The translations under genes and the position numbers were made by a program. A DNA stretch of 64,000 bases. It comes from Hericium rajendrae (Eukaryota > Basidiomycota > Agaricomycetes > Russulales > Hericiaceae). This document shows positions 12,264-22,717 of this stretch, in pieces (the stretch's first letter is position 1; every line of letters begins with the position of its first letter). Where the stretch lies: NCBI GenBank assembly GCA_033439255.1, contig CM065879.1:4160501-4224500 (forward strand), given 5' to 3'. The notes below the pieces were generated by a model. That model was not told the DNA's origin, ran no database searches, and saw nothing but the letters and a program-made list of their open reading frames with translations.

Positions 12264-12677
12264 TTTCATGTGGTTACGGAGAGTGGATGAGGCAAAGAGC
12301 GCAAGGGCAGAAAGGGCAGAAAGGATGGTATTGGCTTACTGGAGATAGAGAAAGTGAGGAAGTCCTCAGACTGACACAAAGCTGCAAAGAAAACGTGCTC
12401 ATGATGATTCAGGCTGGCCAGGATGATCGGCCGTGATAGGGTATGGGTCAAGGACTTTATACATTGGACATGATACATACGACCGGACTGTGAACAACTC
12501 GGACTCACTGAGATTCATAGTGGACCACCTTGAGTAGAACGGTAAGGGACAGAGTGAATGTATTTAACTCGAACGTGAACAGCCATGGCCGGCAATGAGC
12601 AACGTTGATTGCCAATGTTTGGCCAGGTTTGGGAGACCCTGAGGATGCGACAAAGGGTTTAGGTTTTGTCCGATAAA
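12264..12677. other. Spacer between foldback element and Ngaro element
   Basis: No gene or repeat is recognised in this 414-bp stretch. It is probably host sequence between two independent insertions. Confidence 0.5.
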
Positions 12678-13012
12678 TCGTGATTAAAAGTGTTTTAATC
12701 TGGGCTAATGGTCCGTGCGCCCGGATTGCCCGAGCTCCGCTCTCCGTGAGCCGCTCTCTGCGAGCACATCTCCGTGGGTGTCCGTGCCCGCGTCGAGCCT
12801 CGTCTTCGGTACGACGTTTGCCTCCGTCCATATTTCCACTTATGGTGCATCCGTCTCGGTAAGCCTGAAGTGCGCTGCGACGGTCGAACAGGAGCCCTCG
12901 CCTCTTGCTCACGACCGTCGCGCGCCTTCAGGTATGTTGCTCACTTTCTTGCTTGCAGGCCTCTTGCTCACGACCGTCCCGCGCCTTCAGCATTCAGGTT
13001 TTTTTCGAGCAC
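12678..13012 (+). repeat. Ngaro repeat A1 (5' end)
   Basis: This 335-bp repeat is identical to 17473-17807. It begins TCGTGATTAAAAGTGTTTT and ends with a T-tract and CGAGCAC. It contains an internal duplication of CTCTTGCTCACGACCGTC. Confidence 0.93.
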
Positions 13013-13054
13013 TATTGAAATCTTCGATTTCCGTCGAGCATAAATCCTCTCCAT

Positions 13055-14350
13055 ATGTCAGGCAATGGACAACACACAGGGGAACAAGTCCCTCACACAG
13101 GGGGAACGACTGCGCAACGTCCGCTCGCTGAGCCCGCGTGCTCCGACACCCAAGAATCACGTCGCTCACCGCCAACGCCCGATACACCTCCTTCATTCAA
13201 TGTCGAAGTTGTCGAAACTTGCTCGAACATCGTCTCCGAGTTCCGAACAGGAAATATCACGCACATTGAAGCCGTCTCCGAAATCCTTGGGAAGCTCGGG
13301 AGTGTTACCGATGTCCCGAAGGAGACGTATCTCCAGGCCGGGCAAGTCTTCATTAACATGCTCGACAGTTTCACCCGAGCTAGGCGTGGCGCAGAGGAGC
13401 GCGGACACTCAGGGGCTATTGCCGACGCTACAGCAGGAGGGCAATCCGGTGCCGAAACGACAGAGGCTCAGCCGCCGCCGCAGGACAGCGATAGTCGCTC
13501 ACTTGTCGGGACAAAGCGCCGCCGCGCACCATCCCCTGACAGCGACGACGATGACGGAGGAGCCTACTACGACAGGAAGAGGCCGCTCGACTTATCCGAA
13601 ACACCGTGGTTCGAAGTCGACAACTCAGCCCCTCTGTCCGAGGCGCTCGAGAAGACGAGGAGACTCATCGTCCTCTTCGCCGAGGATCCGAAGCGCTGGA
13701 AGACTCTCATCACCAACCGGGGTGACTGTCCGCAGTTCCCGGACTCCGAGTGGGCCAACGTCTTGGCGGGACGTACCATCAGCCTTGACGTGGTCCTCAC
13801 GTCGACGTTCAGCGTCGCCCTCGAGAACAAGCATAAAGAGCGACTTGGCAAGCTCTCCATCTCATTTGACGACGTCGTTGCCGCGAAGAGTGTTACCTCC
13901 CATGGAGAATGGCTCGCCGCTTGGGAGCGAGCATCGCGCGCCACTGCTTTTGTCTTCCCCCACCGTGCCAGCGAGCTCGACGCCTACCGCGAGCATATTT
14001 CCCAGCTGTTCGTCGTCGTCGGATCCGGACACCAAGAAAAGGTCCTCAGATATGACAGGGGAGTCCGCGCCCGCATCGCGTCGCGACGCAACGTCCTCCT
14101 CACCGATATCCTTCAATTCCTCGATCTCCAGATGCAGTGGATCTTCTCCGTCGGCGCTGGAAGTGGCGAAGGATCGGCAACGTCAAGCGGAAATCGCTCT
14201 GCTGGCAGGCCACGAAAGCGCGACCCATGCCGACGATGGAACGATGGCAGATGCCCGTCTTCCACCAAGGACTGTTCCTGGGCGCACATTTGTGGCAAGT
14301 GCCGTTCGACCGCACACACCGCCAATGCGTGCAGTGCCGGACGTGCCTGA
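13055..14350 (+). CDS. Ngaro ORF1, Gag-like nucleocapsid protein
   Basis: This 431-residue protein starts 43 bp after A1. It has a low-complexity acidic and Ser/Pro-rich middle (about residues 110-180), a helical region near residues 190-360, and a C-terminal Cys/His cluster (CRRWNDGRCPSSTKDCSWAH, then C-x2-C...H-x4-C, about residues 392-427), a zinc-binding motif typical of DIRS/Ngaro Gag. By family it would package element RNA. It overlaps the next frame, which is open far upstream in another phase. The N-terminal Met is the first ATG after A1. Confidence 0.8.
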   Translation: MSGNGQHTGEQVPHTGGTTAQRPLAEPACSDTQESRRSPPTPDTPPSFNVEVVETCSNIVSEFRTGNITHIEAVSEILGKLGSVTDVPKETYLQAGQVFINMLDSFTRARRGAEERGHSGAIADATAGGQSGAETTEAQPPPQDSDSRSLVGTKRRRAPSPDSDDDDGGAYYDRKRPLDLSETPWFEVDNSAPLSEALEKTRRLIVLFAEDPKRWKTLITNRGDCPQFPDSEWANVLAGRTISLDVVLTSTFSVALENKHKERLGKLSISFDDVVAAKSVTSHGEWLAAWERASRATAFVFPHRASELDAYREHISQLFVVVGSGHQEKVLRYDRGVRARIASRRNVLLTDILQFLDLQMQWIFSVGAGSGEGSATSSGNRSAGRPRKRDPCRRWNDGRCPSSTKDCSWAHICGKCRSTAHTANACSAGRA

Positions 14351-16184
14351 ATCTGACACGGAATGTCCGCGGCATCGTCGGATCATGATTTGGTCCCTCG
14401 AGGAGCCTCCCACTTACACACCGGCCGCGGACTGGTCCCTCACGGCTCCACCCCTGCCTTCCGTGCCAGATAACGAACTCAACGATCCTATTGCACATCA
14501 GACAATCTCTGATCATAGTGATCTCTTCGCAATTCCATGCCGTATTCATCGTGAAAAATATGAAGATTACCTCACAGTTCATCCGAATGTCGCGTTCGTT
14601 TCCTCGGTTTGTGGTGGTCTGCGCGAGGGCTATTGGCCTTCGGCTATCACTGGCAGACCTGGTTACCCTACGACATGGGATAACTCTCATCGTGACCTTG
14701 CTTCCGATGCCTACCGGAAGTTCGTCGATGAGCAATGCCAAAAAGAAATCGATGTCGGGCGCTTCTCTGCCGCGTGGGAAGCCGAGGAACTGTACCCTGG
14801 CATGTACAGCATGCCCATAGGCGTCGTGCCGAAGCCCAATTCCGACAAGCTTTGGCTCATCACCGATCATAGTGCAGGCAAATTTTCGCTGAATTCTATG
14901 ATCCCAAAACCTACATTCGATGAGAAGGTCCAGCTGGACAATGTACAGGACCTTGGCCGTGTCCTGCTTCGCGTCCAGCGTGAACACCCAGGGCGCCGTC
15001 TAGTTCTCTTCAAATCGGATGTTTCGGAAGCATATCGGCAGATGCCGATGAGCCCTTATTGGCAACGGTATCAAGTCGTCTCCATTGGCATATGGCGCAT
15101 GGTCGACCGGTGCAACGTCTTTGGTGGATGTCGCTCCGGGAATATCTGGTGCGCCTTTATGAGCCTGGTCCTCTGGATCGGGGTTTATATTTGGTGCCTC
15201 AGCGATCTGCTCGCATATTCGGACGACACTTTTTCGTGGGAGTTCGCGGAAAACATGTCTTGGTATGCACCATACTCAAGGTGGCTACCTACCAAACAAG
15301 CCCGTCTCCTCGAATTGTGGGATGAGCTGGGCATCCCGCATCAATCGGCCAAGCAGATCTGGGGATCCCCCCTCGAGATCATCGGCTTTCTAGTCGATGC
15401 AAACCTCATGCATATCACGCTCTCGGCGGAGAGACGTGCCGCATTGGTTGCTGCTATTCGTGACTTCATTTCGGTCTCCGCCGCACGTCACCGTCGTTCT
15501 TTGCGCCAATTTCAGGCGCTCGCCGGATGGATCCAGTGGTCTCTCAATGTTTTTCCACTGCTTCGTCCAGGCCTCTCTCAGCTATACGCAAAGACTCGCG
15601 GGAAGTCGCGGCCCAATGGCCTCATTGAAATTACTCGGCCGCTTTGCAAAGAACTTGCCTGGCTGGCCAATCACATCGAGCGCGCCGACGGCGTGTTCAT
15701 GCTCGATTCGCTGACGTGGCATGCTTCTGAAGCCGATCTCATCCTGTACACGGATGCATCATACTCCGGCATGGCATTCTGGTCACCGGCGCTCTCGCTC
15801 GGCTTCCAATCCCGTTTGCCCGATGTAGCCGGTACGATCTTCTTTTGGGAAGCACTGGCAGTCGTCGCCGCAATCGACTGGGCATCGTGCCTCGCTATCG
15901 ATCGCCCCCGCCGTTTACTCGTGTACTGCGACAACACGAACACCGTCGACTTATTCAACACTCTTCACGCACAACCTCAGTACAACGCGTTGCTCATCTA
16001 CGCGGTCGACCGTCTCATCGCAACGGGCATTGATCTCCGTGTTGTGCACGTCGCCGGCATCGACAACAGCGTCGCTGACGCTCTCTCCCGCTTTCAGGCG
16101 GATCGCGCCTCGGGTCTTCACCCGGGCCTGCGCACCTCACTTTTTACACCCCCACGGGATGCGATGGGGGCGGCGGAGTTATGA
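14244..16184 (+). CDS. Ngaro ORF2, reverse transcriptase-RNase H
   Basis: The frame is open from 13065, but its first 390 codons overlap Gag and carry no recognisable domain; I start at the ATG at 14244 that precedes the conserved part. Reverse transcriptase motifs follow in order: MPIGVVPKPN, LFKSDVSEAYRQMPM (first catalytic Asp), then AYSDD (about 15205-15219) as the active-site YxDD variant. RNase H follows, with LYTDASYSGMAFWSP, an F-x-WEALAVV helix, a CDNTNTV segment and a final VHVAGIDNSVADALSR. The order matches DIRS-type polyproteins, and there is no integrase or protease. The stop overlaps the next start as ATGA at 16181-16184. Confidence 0.88.
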   Translation: MADARLPPRTVPGRTFVASAVRPHTPPMRAVPDVPESDTECPRHRRIMIWSLEEPPTYTPAADWSLTAPPLPSVPDNELNDPIAHQTISDHSDLFAIPCRIHREKYEDYLTVHPNVAFVSSVCGGLREGYWPSAITGRPGYPTTWDNSHRDLASDAYRKFVDEQCQKEIDVGRFSAAWEAEELYPGMYSMPIGVVPKPNSDKLWLITDHSAGKFSLNSMIPKPTFDEKVQLDNVQDLGRVLLRVQREHPGRRLVLFKSDVSEAYRQMPMSPYWQRYQVVSIGIWRMVDRCNVFGGCRSGNIWCAFMSLVLWIGVYIWCLSDLLAYSDDTFSWEFAENMSWYAPYSRWLPTKQARLLELWDELGIPHQSAKQIWGSPLEIIGFLVDANLMHITLSAERRAALVAAIRDFISVSAARHRRSLRQFQALAGWIQWSLNVFPLLRPGLSQLYAKTRGKSRPNGLIEITRPLCKELAWLANHIERADGVFMLDSLTWHASEADLILYTDASYSGMAFWSPALSLGFQSRLPDVAGTIFFWEALAVVAAIDWASCLAIDRPRRLLVYCDNTNTVDLFNTLHAQPQYNALLIYAVDRLIATGIDLRVVHVAGIDNSVADALSRFQADRASGLHPGLRTSLFTPPRDAMGAAEL

Positions 16185-17173
16185 GTTTCCCCGACCGCTC
16201 GACCAGACAGCCCGTGCGCGAGCGCTGGTCACACGAGCGACTGGTGCGCGAGCGTGCCATTGCGCTCGGGCATTCCCTTCGCGCCTCGACCATTCTATCT
16301 TACTCATCTGCCCTGCAGTCTTATCTCAGCTTCTGCCGCACGCACGAGTTACCAGTCGAGCCAACAGAAGACACACTATCCTTCTATGTTGTTTTCACTG
16401 CACACCATATCCGGCCTTCATCCGTTACCAACTACCTGTCCGGAATCTGCAACCAGCTCGAGCCTTTCTTCCCCGATGTCCGCAATGCCCGCCGGTCGCA
16501 ACTCGTCACTCGCACGTTACGCGGTTGCCACAAAATTCACGCAGCTCCGCCATCGCGCAAGCGGCCGCTGCTTCGTTCGCAACTCGCTGACACACTCACC
16601 CTCTACACCTCCTCGGACGAGCTTGACGACCTATGCTTCGCCGCCATCCTTGCGACCACCTTTCACGGTCTGCTACGACTCGGTGAACTCGTTTGGCCGG
16701 ACACGCTCGCGCTGCAAGACTGGCAACGCGTGTCACCTCGCGTTTCCTTGCGACTCATGCCTAACGGATTCAGTTTTTCACTACCCACCTCAAAAACTGA
16801 TCACGCGTGGCATGGTCACGACATCACGATTGCGGGTTCAGAGTCTGCGTCCGACCCAGTTCGCCCCTTCCGGCGATACCTGGCTGTCCGCGACCGTCTC
16901 TTCCCCCTTCTGCCGAACCTATGGGCGCGCGCGTCGGGCGACGTGCCGACCCGTGCTTGGTTCATGCGTCGCCTCCGCGCGCACTTCCCGGCCGACATCA
17001 GCGGTCATTCGCTCCGCGCAGGTGGCGCGACCGCCCTGGCCGAAGACGGTATTCCTCTCGATTACATCCAACTTCTCGGTCGATGGTCTTCTGACACCTT
17101 TCAAATTTACATTCGAAAAAATCCAGTCATCCTCACTGCCTTACTATTCCAAACTGCTCACCCCAATATATAA
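16181..17173 (+). CDS. Ngaro ORF3, tyrosine recombinase
   Basis: This 330-residue recombinase should integrate the circular element DNA by site-specific strand exchange. The N-terminal half is a SAM-like core-binding region (STILSYSSALQSYLSFCRTH). The catalytic half shows the first Arg in TFHGLLRLGEL, the H-x-x-R box in HSLRAGGATAL, and the terminal W...Y in LLGRWSSDTFQIYI, where Tyr is the nucleophile. Length and residue set fit Ngaro/DIRS recombinases and fungal Crypton-like enzymes. The start codon overlaps the ORF2 stop, which suggests coupled translation from one RNA. Confidence 0.9.
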   Translation: MSFPDRSTRQPVRERWSHERLVRERAIALGHSLRASTILSYSSALQSYLSFCRTHELPVEPTEDTLSFYVVFTAHHIRPSSVTNYLSGICNQLEPFFPDVRNARRSQLVTRTLRGCHKIHAAPPSRKRPLLRSQLADTLTLYTSSDELDDLCFAAILATTFHGLLRLGELVWPDTLALQDWQRVSPRVSLRLMPNGFSFSLPTSKTDHAWHGHDITIAGSESASDPVRPFRRYLAVRDRLFPLLPNLWARASGDVPTRAWFMRRLRAHFPADISGHSLRAGGATALAEDGIPLDYIQLLGRWSSDTFQIYIRKNPVILTALLFQTAHPNI

Positions 17174-17317
17174 AATCAATCATGCTATTTGTATGTTCTC
17201 TATTTCTGATCTTCCTCTGTAATTGTATGCTGCTTTCGTTTGCCAGACCGCTTCCATTTTTCCATCTTTTTTTTTTTCCTACCTTATCGCACTACTTCTC
17301 TTCCTCCCATAGCTATA

Positions 17318-17472
17318 GGGATCGTCATTTCGCAGTGTTCTTCGATAATACAGCCATTTCCTTCTCGGGCCGCCCGTTCCGCGCGTGTGCGGGGGCTGGC
17401 CGCGACTCCCTATACCCTCTGTCTGCTTTCCCGCTTGAGCTCCGTCCGTGCCAGCATGCAAAGGACAATTAG
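17318..17472 (+). repeat. Ngaro repeat B1
   Basis: This 155-bp repeat starts GGGATCGTCATTTCGCAG and ends GGACAATTAG directly against A2. It differs from B2 by one transition (CAGCATGC versus CAGCGTGC). Confidence 0.93.
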
Positions 17473-17807
17473 TCGTGATTAAAAGTGTTTTAATCTGGGC
17501 TAATGGTCCGTGCGCCCGGATTGCCCGAGCTCCGCTCTCCGTGAGCCGCTCTCTGCGAGCACATCTCCGTGGGTGTCCGTGCCCGCGTCGAGCCTCGTCT
17601 TCGGTACGACGTTTGCCTCCGTCCATATTTCCACTTATGGTGCATCCGTCTCGGTAAGCCTGAAGTGCGCTGCGACGGTCGAACAGGAGCCCTCGCCTCT
17701 TGCTCACGACCGTCGCGCGCCTTCAGGTATGTTGCTCACTTTCTTGCTTGCAGGCCTCTTGCTCACGACCGTCCCGCGCCTTCAGCATTCAGGTTTTTTT
17801 CGAGCAC
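17473..17807 (+). repeat. Ngaro repeat A2
   Basis: This 335-bp copy is identical to A1. The B1/A2 junction reproduces what a circle junction of the element would look like. Confidence 0.93.
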
Positions 17808-17875
17808 CCGCCCACCCTCCCTTGTTTCTATTCTCTTTGTCCTTTTCATTATCTACTATCTCTTGTATTATCCCG

Positions 17876-18030
17876 GGGATCGTCATTTCGCAGTGTTCTT
17901 CGATAATACAGCCATTTCCTTCTCGGGCCGCCCGTTCCGCGCGTGTGCGGGGGCTGGCCGCGACTCCCTATACCCTCTGTCTGCTTTCCCGCTTGAGCTC
18001 CGTCCGTGCCAGCGTGCAAAGGACAATTAG
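17876..18030 (+). repeat. Ngaro repeat B2 (3' end)
   Basis: This 155-bp repeat ends the element at GGACAATTAG, followed by host sequence TGCCTTCATA. Confidence 0.93.
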
Positions 18031-18221
18031 TGCCTTCATAGAGTTTCAGCCACTAGGGCTCTACTCATCTCGTTTAGTCAGCACTCCCTGAGCCAATCCT
18101 CGCATGCTCGTCATAGGCTCAGTCCGACACGGACAAGAGGGGGACCGTTCCGGCCCGTTTGCTGACGACGCGTCAACGCGTCAACGCGAGGTTTGAATCT
18201 GAACTTATAAACCGTGCTTAC

Positions 18222-18406
18222 CTTACTAGAAACTCGCTCGAGGTCGTCAAGAGTCAAGACACCCTTCAACTTACTGTTATACTTGGGACCCAGCCCAAGG
18301 CTACCAAAGACCAACTGAGCATAGGTCGGAAACTCCTCTCCTTCGTTGCGCGGCGCGACGGCCGCTAATTCTTGTACAACATTTTGCCCAATTCGCTCTA
18401 TCACCC
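18222..18406 (-). other. Possible orphan exon next to the Ngaro insertion
   Basis: The minus strand has an open frame of about 60 codons (..VIERIGQNVVQELAAVAP.., ..GEEFPTYAQLVFGSLGLG..) that runs to AAG|GTAAGC, a good 5' splice site at 18221. It has no ATG of its own and no recognised family. Its continuation would lie toward 18030, where the Ngaro element sits, so it could belong to a gene broken by the insertion. Chance coding potential is not excluded. Confidence 0.25.
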
Positions 18407-18492
18407 GTCGTAGAGGTGAGTGGAGAAAACACTGGTGTTTCCTTGCTCATAGAGTCCTCACACGCCAAATTCGCATTCTTTATGACAGCAAT

Positions 18493-20067
18493 ATGCATCG
18501 GTGTCTACACATACTGGAAATCATCGAGGCCATCGTCGAATTTCTGCCGCACGTGCCGAATAAGATCCTGCCTGATTACGACTGCCCCCTTCTTGACAAT
18601 GACCCATACATCGGAGATCTTATAGTGAGACGCGATGTACTAGCGTTCGCACTTACTTGTCGGACATTTCTCAACCCTGGCCTCAATGCTTTGTGGCATT
18701 CGATGGAGTCGGTGATTCCGCTGCTGAAATGTCTGCCGACATGTTCGGGAATTGTATGTCCCACTATCTTACATCAATCATGATTTCCCTGATAATTGGC
18801 CATTTAACTCTGAAGAACTCAATTGAAAATATCAGAGTCCTGGACACCCGACGGTTCGACTTCTACGCACATCGCAATCCTTTGTGTCTATCATGAAGAT
18901 GTTTCGCGCCTTTTGTATCGCTGTCTAAGCGTGACGTTCTCTAGTTCAGGGAGACTGATGATACCTAACCTCCTCCATCTCACATGGAAATGGATCGATG
19001 CTTCAACATTTCCATATATTACCCTCTTTGCGAGCCCGGTACTTCAATGTCTCACCCTATTTCCGTTCTCGTGGAAAGAACCCAATGACGACTCCATCTT
19101 CTCAAGTGTCTCTAGCCTGGTCGCACGCTCTCCTCGTCTACAACATGTTGCAATGCACAATGAGTTCGAATTTGTCCCTTCGGATGCGAGGGAGACCGCG
19201 CTCCTCGTCTCTGCCTTGCGACATCTGACATCTGTTACCATCCGCACGCCGACCCCGATTTCTGTGGAGCTCATCACCATTCTCGCAGACATGCCCAAGC
19301 TACGTGTTCTTCAACTCGACTACATGTTCATCATGCCTGTGGAGATTCAGTTCCCAATTCATCCCGGCCTGCACTTTGCTGCTCTGGAGGAGTTAGAGCT
19401 AGAAGATGGACAGCTGCACGATTATATTCGCTTCTTCGAGGCTCTTCGTGGAGAACATAGGATTCAAGACCTCGACATCAAGTTTAAGGGGTGTGCCACG
19501 AGGTCCAGCATTGCCAGGCTCATCCAGGCAATCTCAAGCAAAGTATCTCGCGATACTTTGTCGGAATTCCACGTGTTCACAACAAAACCATGCGAGTTCC
19601 ACACCCATTCTTCGCACGCAATCGACAATCAGACGCTCTTCCCGCTACTCGGATTCCGGCAGATGGAGCACTTTTCCCTCACGTGTTGCGCATTTGCTTG
19701 GGAGGACCGGCTTTTGGAAGACATGGCGCTCGCTTGGCCTGCACTCAAGAGCTTAGAGCTTCATCCGCACTCGGGCTTGGTGCAAGCATCGAAAGTCACT
19801 CTGGGCGGACTATATCCCCTCGCTAAACATTGTCCACGGTTGAACTACATCAACATCATGATGGCACCCTTTGATGGCGACACTGGCCGGCTGCCTCAGC
19901 GAGATTGGGTCCACGCGATGCACCTGCGGCCAGCAGAGCTCCCCATGATCATTGAGATTCATGTTTTCCGTCGGGAGTTGCACCCGGGTCTAGCACCGTA
20001 CTTGCAAAGCATTTTCCCGCTGCAGCCTGCCGGTCACGTCATGTTCAACAACACCACTATCCTGTAG
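18493..20067 (+). CDS. F-box/LRR-type protein, frameshifted
   Basis: Exon 1 (18493-18753) encodes an F-box-like start: MHRCLHILEIIEAIVEFLP, then AFALTCRTFLNPGLNALWHS. A 62-bp intron (18754-18815) leads to NSIENIRVLDTRRFDFYAHR, the usual post-F-box segment of basidiomycete F-box proteins. That frame then stops at 18896, while the body continues in another frame from about 18875 to the TAG at 20065-20067 as leucine-rich repeats (LRHLTSVTIRTP, LEELELEDGQLHDYIRFFEALR, LKSLELHPHSG). A single-base frameshift near 18870-18896 is implied, either real or a sequence error. The family supplies substrate receptors for SCF ubiquitin ligases; the target is unknown. Confidence 0.7.
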
Positions 20068-20737
20068 GACACAGACGGGAGGCTATCAAGGCTGAATGTG
20101 AGTTTCTTTATCTCGTGCCTTCACATGTGCACGCACTTACGCAACCCTATAGTTCGAGACCTGCATTCTCGTCTTCCTCTGTGTCCCTCTTTGTCTCTCT
20201 ACGCGGAATGAAAAGTCTTGGCTCGGGTTCAAGTTCTTTTGTAGATGCCAGGAAAAACTGCTAGCGCGCTCTGTGTACCTGTGAGTTAGGAACTTAGGAC
20301 CCGTCGCGATTATGGACGAGATGACACAACGGAACATGGAGTCCATGAAATTCTTCGAGCAATTCGGAGACGGCTGCGTATCTTCCCGTTCGAGATGCGA
20401 AGGTGAGAATTTATTTTGGATCGCCATTATTTTGACGAGGGATCGAGGGGACGTTTGACTCGTCGTCGTCACTTACCTACGAGCTCGATACATGAGTTCA
20501 GCTACAACGAGATGTTGTTCTAACGAAAAACGGAACAACGAACTGTGTTCGAACACAGAAAGGACATGTGGCATGCATACATGCATAGGTAGCTGCTAAC
20601 AACAGCATATGAAAGAAGACTTTACGTGCGGAATAACTGACCATAAGTACTTACTCCAAGGCCCGGAAGACTATGGACTACAATATATAAAAACACATGG
20701 TAAGCTCATTGCGTATGTGGATGTCCGCGACGTGCAT
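20068..20737. other. Intergenic, nothing recognised
   Basis: This is the shared 3' region of the F-box gene and the convergent CNOT11-like gene. A 111-codon minus-strand frame (20137-20472) has no family resemblance. Confidence 0.5.
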
Positions 20738-22348
20738 TCAGAACCTGCCGCGGGCGATGGTGCGATAAAGCACATTCGCCTCTTCGAAGCGCGACGTGCG
20801 GAGGGTGAAGTGCGCCATTTCGGCCGAGTCGGCGTCCGAAGCAGGGTCAACAATGTCGAGCTTGATGAGGGAAGAATAAAAGCGGCAAAGCTAGCAAATG
20901 AGACAAAGTCAGTAGGGTCACAAGTTGCCACGAGAATAGTGAGGCACTGACATTCTGAACGCCCGTAGCATAGCGGTCGTCGCTGATCAGCCCCTCGCGC
21001 TCCTCGCGCTCGGCGTTTTCCAACCACTGGATGCTCTGATGAATAAATCTGCCCAGAACCTCCGTTCGTACGATATCGGCGACAGTCGTTTTGCCGCCAG
21101 TCGTAAGATCGACGGTAGGTGTCGTGTCGCGGAGTAATTGTCCAAGGACATCGAAAGACGGCAGGGATGGCGGCAGATGGGCAAGGATCTCCAGATACGT
21201 GGTTGCTCCTTGTGGATTTGCCTTCGTAGGCGGGAGGGACAGAAGTGTCACCAATAGGGGATGCGCGATCGATGGATTATGTGCGATCAGGGGTGCAAGG
21301 TCTAAGGAAGTTAATATTGACGGTGAGGTTAGTTGCGAAATCAGAGGCCGAAGAAACTGGTCATCAGGTGAGGGTTCGGTTAGGGCCAGGATCATTGCAA
21401 GTCATCACAGAAGACTTACACGTTGTTCTGAAAGGCTCAAAACACGTTCGCGCGCTGCCAGAATTAAGGTCATAGCTTGAGACAGGGTTCGAGTCCGTTC
21501 ATCCTGCTGCGGACTGATGGGGGAACTGTAACCGTTGGTCGAGGGGATAGAAGGCGGGATACCATCAGACAACGCTCTGAATGTACTCTGATCCGTCACG
21601 GCAAATAGCGTTTCATCCTTGAAGCTGACATTCCACTATAAATCTGCAGGTCGATTGGACTTGGAGGATTCACTTACCGGTCGATCGGGCTCTTACCCAC
21701 AATCGCCTCTTCATCCAGAGTCAGATTGGGCGCCCGAAGCCTGGGCGGCAGCGGGGACCGCGCTAAGGTACTCGGTGAATAAGGTCCGATCTGCATCATG
21801 TTATAATAATCGTTAGGCTACGCGCGACGATGTGAGACTTACATCGTTCCCATCACCCTTGAGGACCTTCCAGAGGACCCAGACCAGCTGCTCGTTCTCG
21901 CTGATGCCACCATTATTTGCCACCTGGGTGGCGATATTTCGTTCTTTTATGAATGCATCGTATAGGACAGACTTGAAGGGATTAATGGCAATTGGGTGCG
22001 GGGCATATAATGAGTACAATATGTAAGTGACGAGAATTCGTTGAGACAGCTGTAAATCCAGATGGCGAGGCAATCCCAGAGAAGACTGATGAGCATCGAA
22101 GATCGGATAGAACAAAAGAAAGGACTGACTTCAGTACGTGGTGAATCCAGAAGGGGCAGCAGTGCGTCCAGCGCCAGCTGAAATCGCGCGATCGGCTGGA
22201 CGAGCTGTGCAAACGCCTGAGCCGCCGTCGAACAGGGAAGCGTATATGCCTTTGAGAGTAGATGCCCGACCGAGGCGCGCAGCGTATCACCTTGCGTCGG
22301 TGCAGGCGCCGGGGCAAGGTACACCGAATGGCTCGAAGCGGTCTGCAT
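20738..22348 (-). CDS. CNOT11: CNOT11-like subunit of the CCR4-NOT complex
   Basis: Read as six exons: 22348-22130, 22049-21843, 21790-21678, 21624-21420, 21356-20952 and 20890-20738, giving 433 residues in a continuous frame. The N-terminal part has the helical repeat RILVTYILYSLYAPHPIAINPF and the ND-IGPYSPSTL segment of CNOT11. The C-terminal part is the DUF2363-type domain: FLRPLISQLTSPSILTSLDL, LPSFDVLGQLLRDTTPTVDL, SSLIKLDIVDP and the final SRFEEANVLYRTIARGRF. By family it binds CNOT10 and docks on the NOT1 scaffold of the cytoplasmic deadenylase. An in-frame stop lies shortly upstream of the chosen ATG, but an upstream exon is possible. It diverges from the alpha-mannosidase gene with about 370 bp between starts. 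Confidence 0.85.
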
Positions 22349-22717
22349 GGATAACTGCTTCTGGTCAAATCAACAACGTAACTCTGCCGGGCTTGGCGTC
22401 AGTTCCAGCCCTATTTGCGCCAGACGTTGAAGAGAAGAAACAAGGCAGTTATCGACAAGGTGGAGACCCACACCGATGGACTCAAGAGCTCGGTCATCTC
22501 CTCTGCCTCGAGGCCGTATTTACGCCTATTTGGCACAATGATCCCCCGCAACCTAAGTCACTGTGGGGTAAGTTGTTGTCGGACTACGAGTAGCACTTAC
22601 GCCTCCTAGTTAATCTCACGTTTTTGCAGCATTACAAAGGGGAGAGAGGTACGTGCGATACAAGTCTAAGCATGATAGGGATTTCAGATCCTGCTGCAGA
22701 TATCGATATCGCGAGAT

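Larger units (their letters stand above)
12678..18030 (+). mobile_element. Complete Ngaro-like tyrosine-recombinase (DIRS-order) retrotransposon
   Basis: The element is 5353 bp with the order A1 (12678-13012), gag-like frame, RT-RNase H, tyrosine recombinase, B1 (17318-17472), A2 (17473-17807), a 68-bp spacer and B2 (17876-18030). This A1-body-B1A2B2 split direct repeat is the hallmark of the Ngaro/PAT branch of DIRS-order elements, which integrate through a circular DNA with a tyrosine recombinase and make no target duplication. No methyltransferase is seen, which favours Ngaro over DIRS. A1 and A2 are identical over 335 bp; B1 and B2 differ at one of 155 positions. All three frames are open, so the insertion looks recent and possibly active. 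Confidence 0.93.

Noticed and set aside
6665-12270. hAT- or Academ-type 8-bp or 3-4-bp target duplication at the foldback ends
   Set aside because: Flanks AGTATGTT and TTTCATGT do not match; only TT is shared.
13065-14243. Separate protein encoded by the 5' extension of the RT frame
   Set aside because: It overlaps Gag in another phase, is Ser/Arg/Pro-rich by composition and contains no domain; the open frame is probably due to GC bias.
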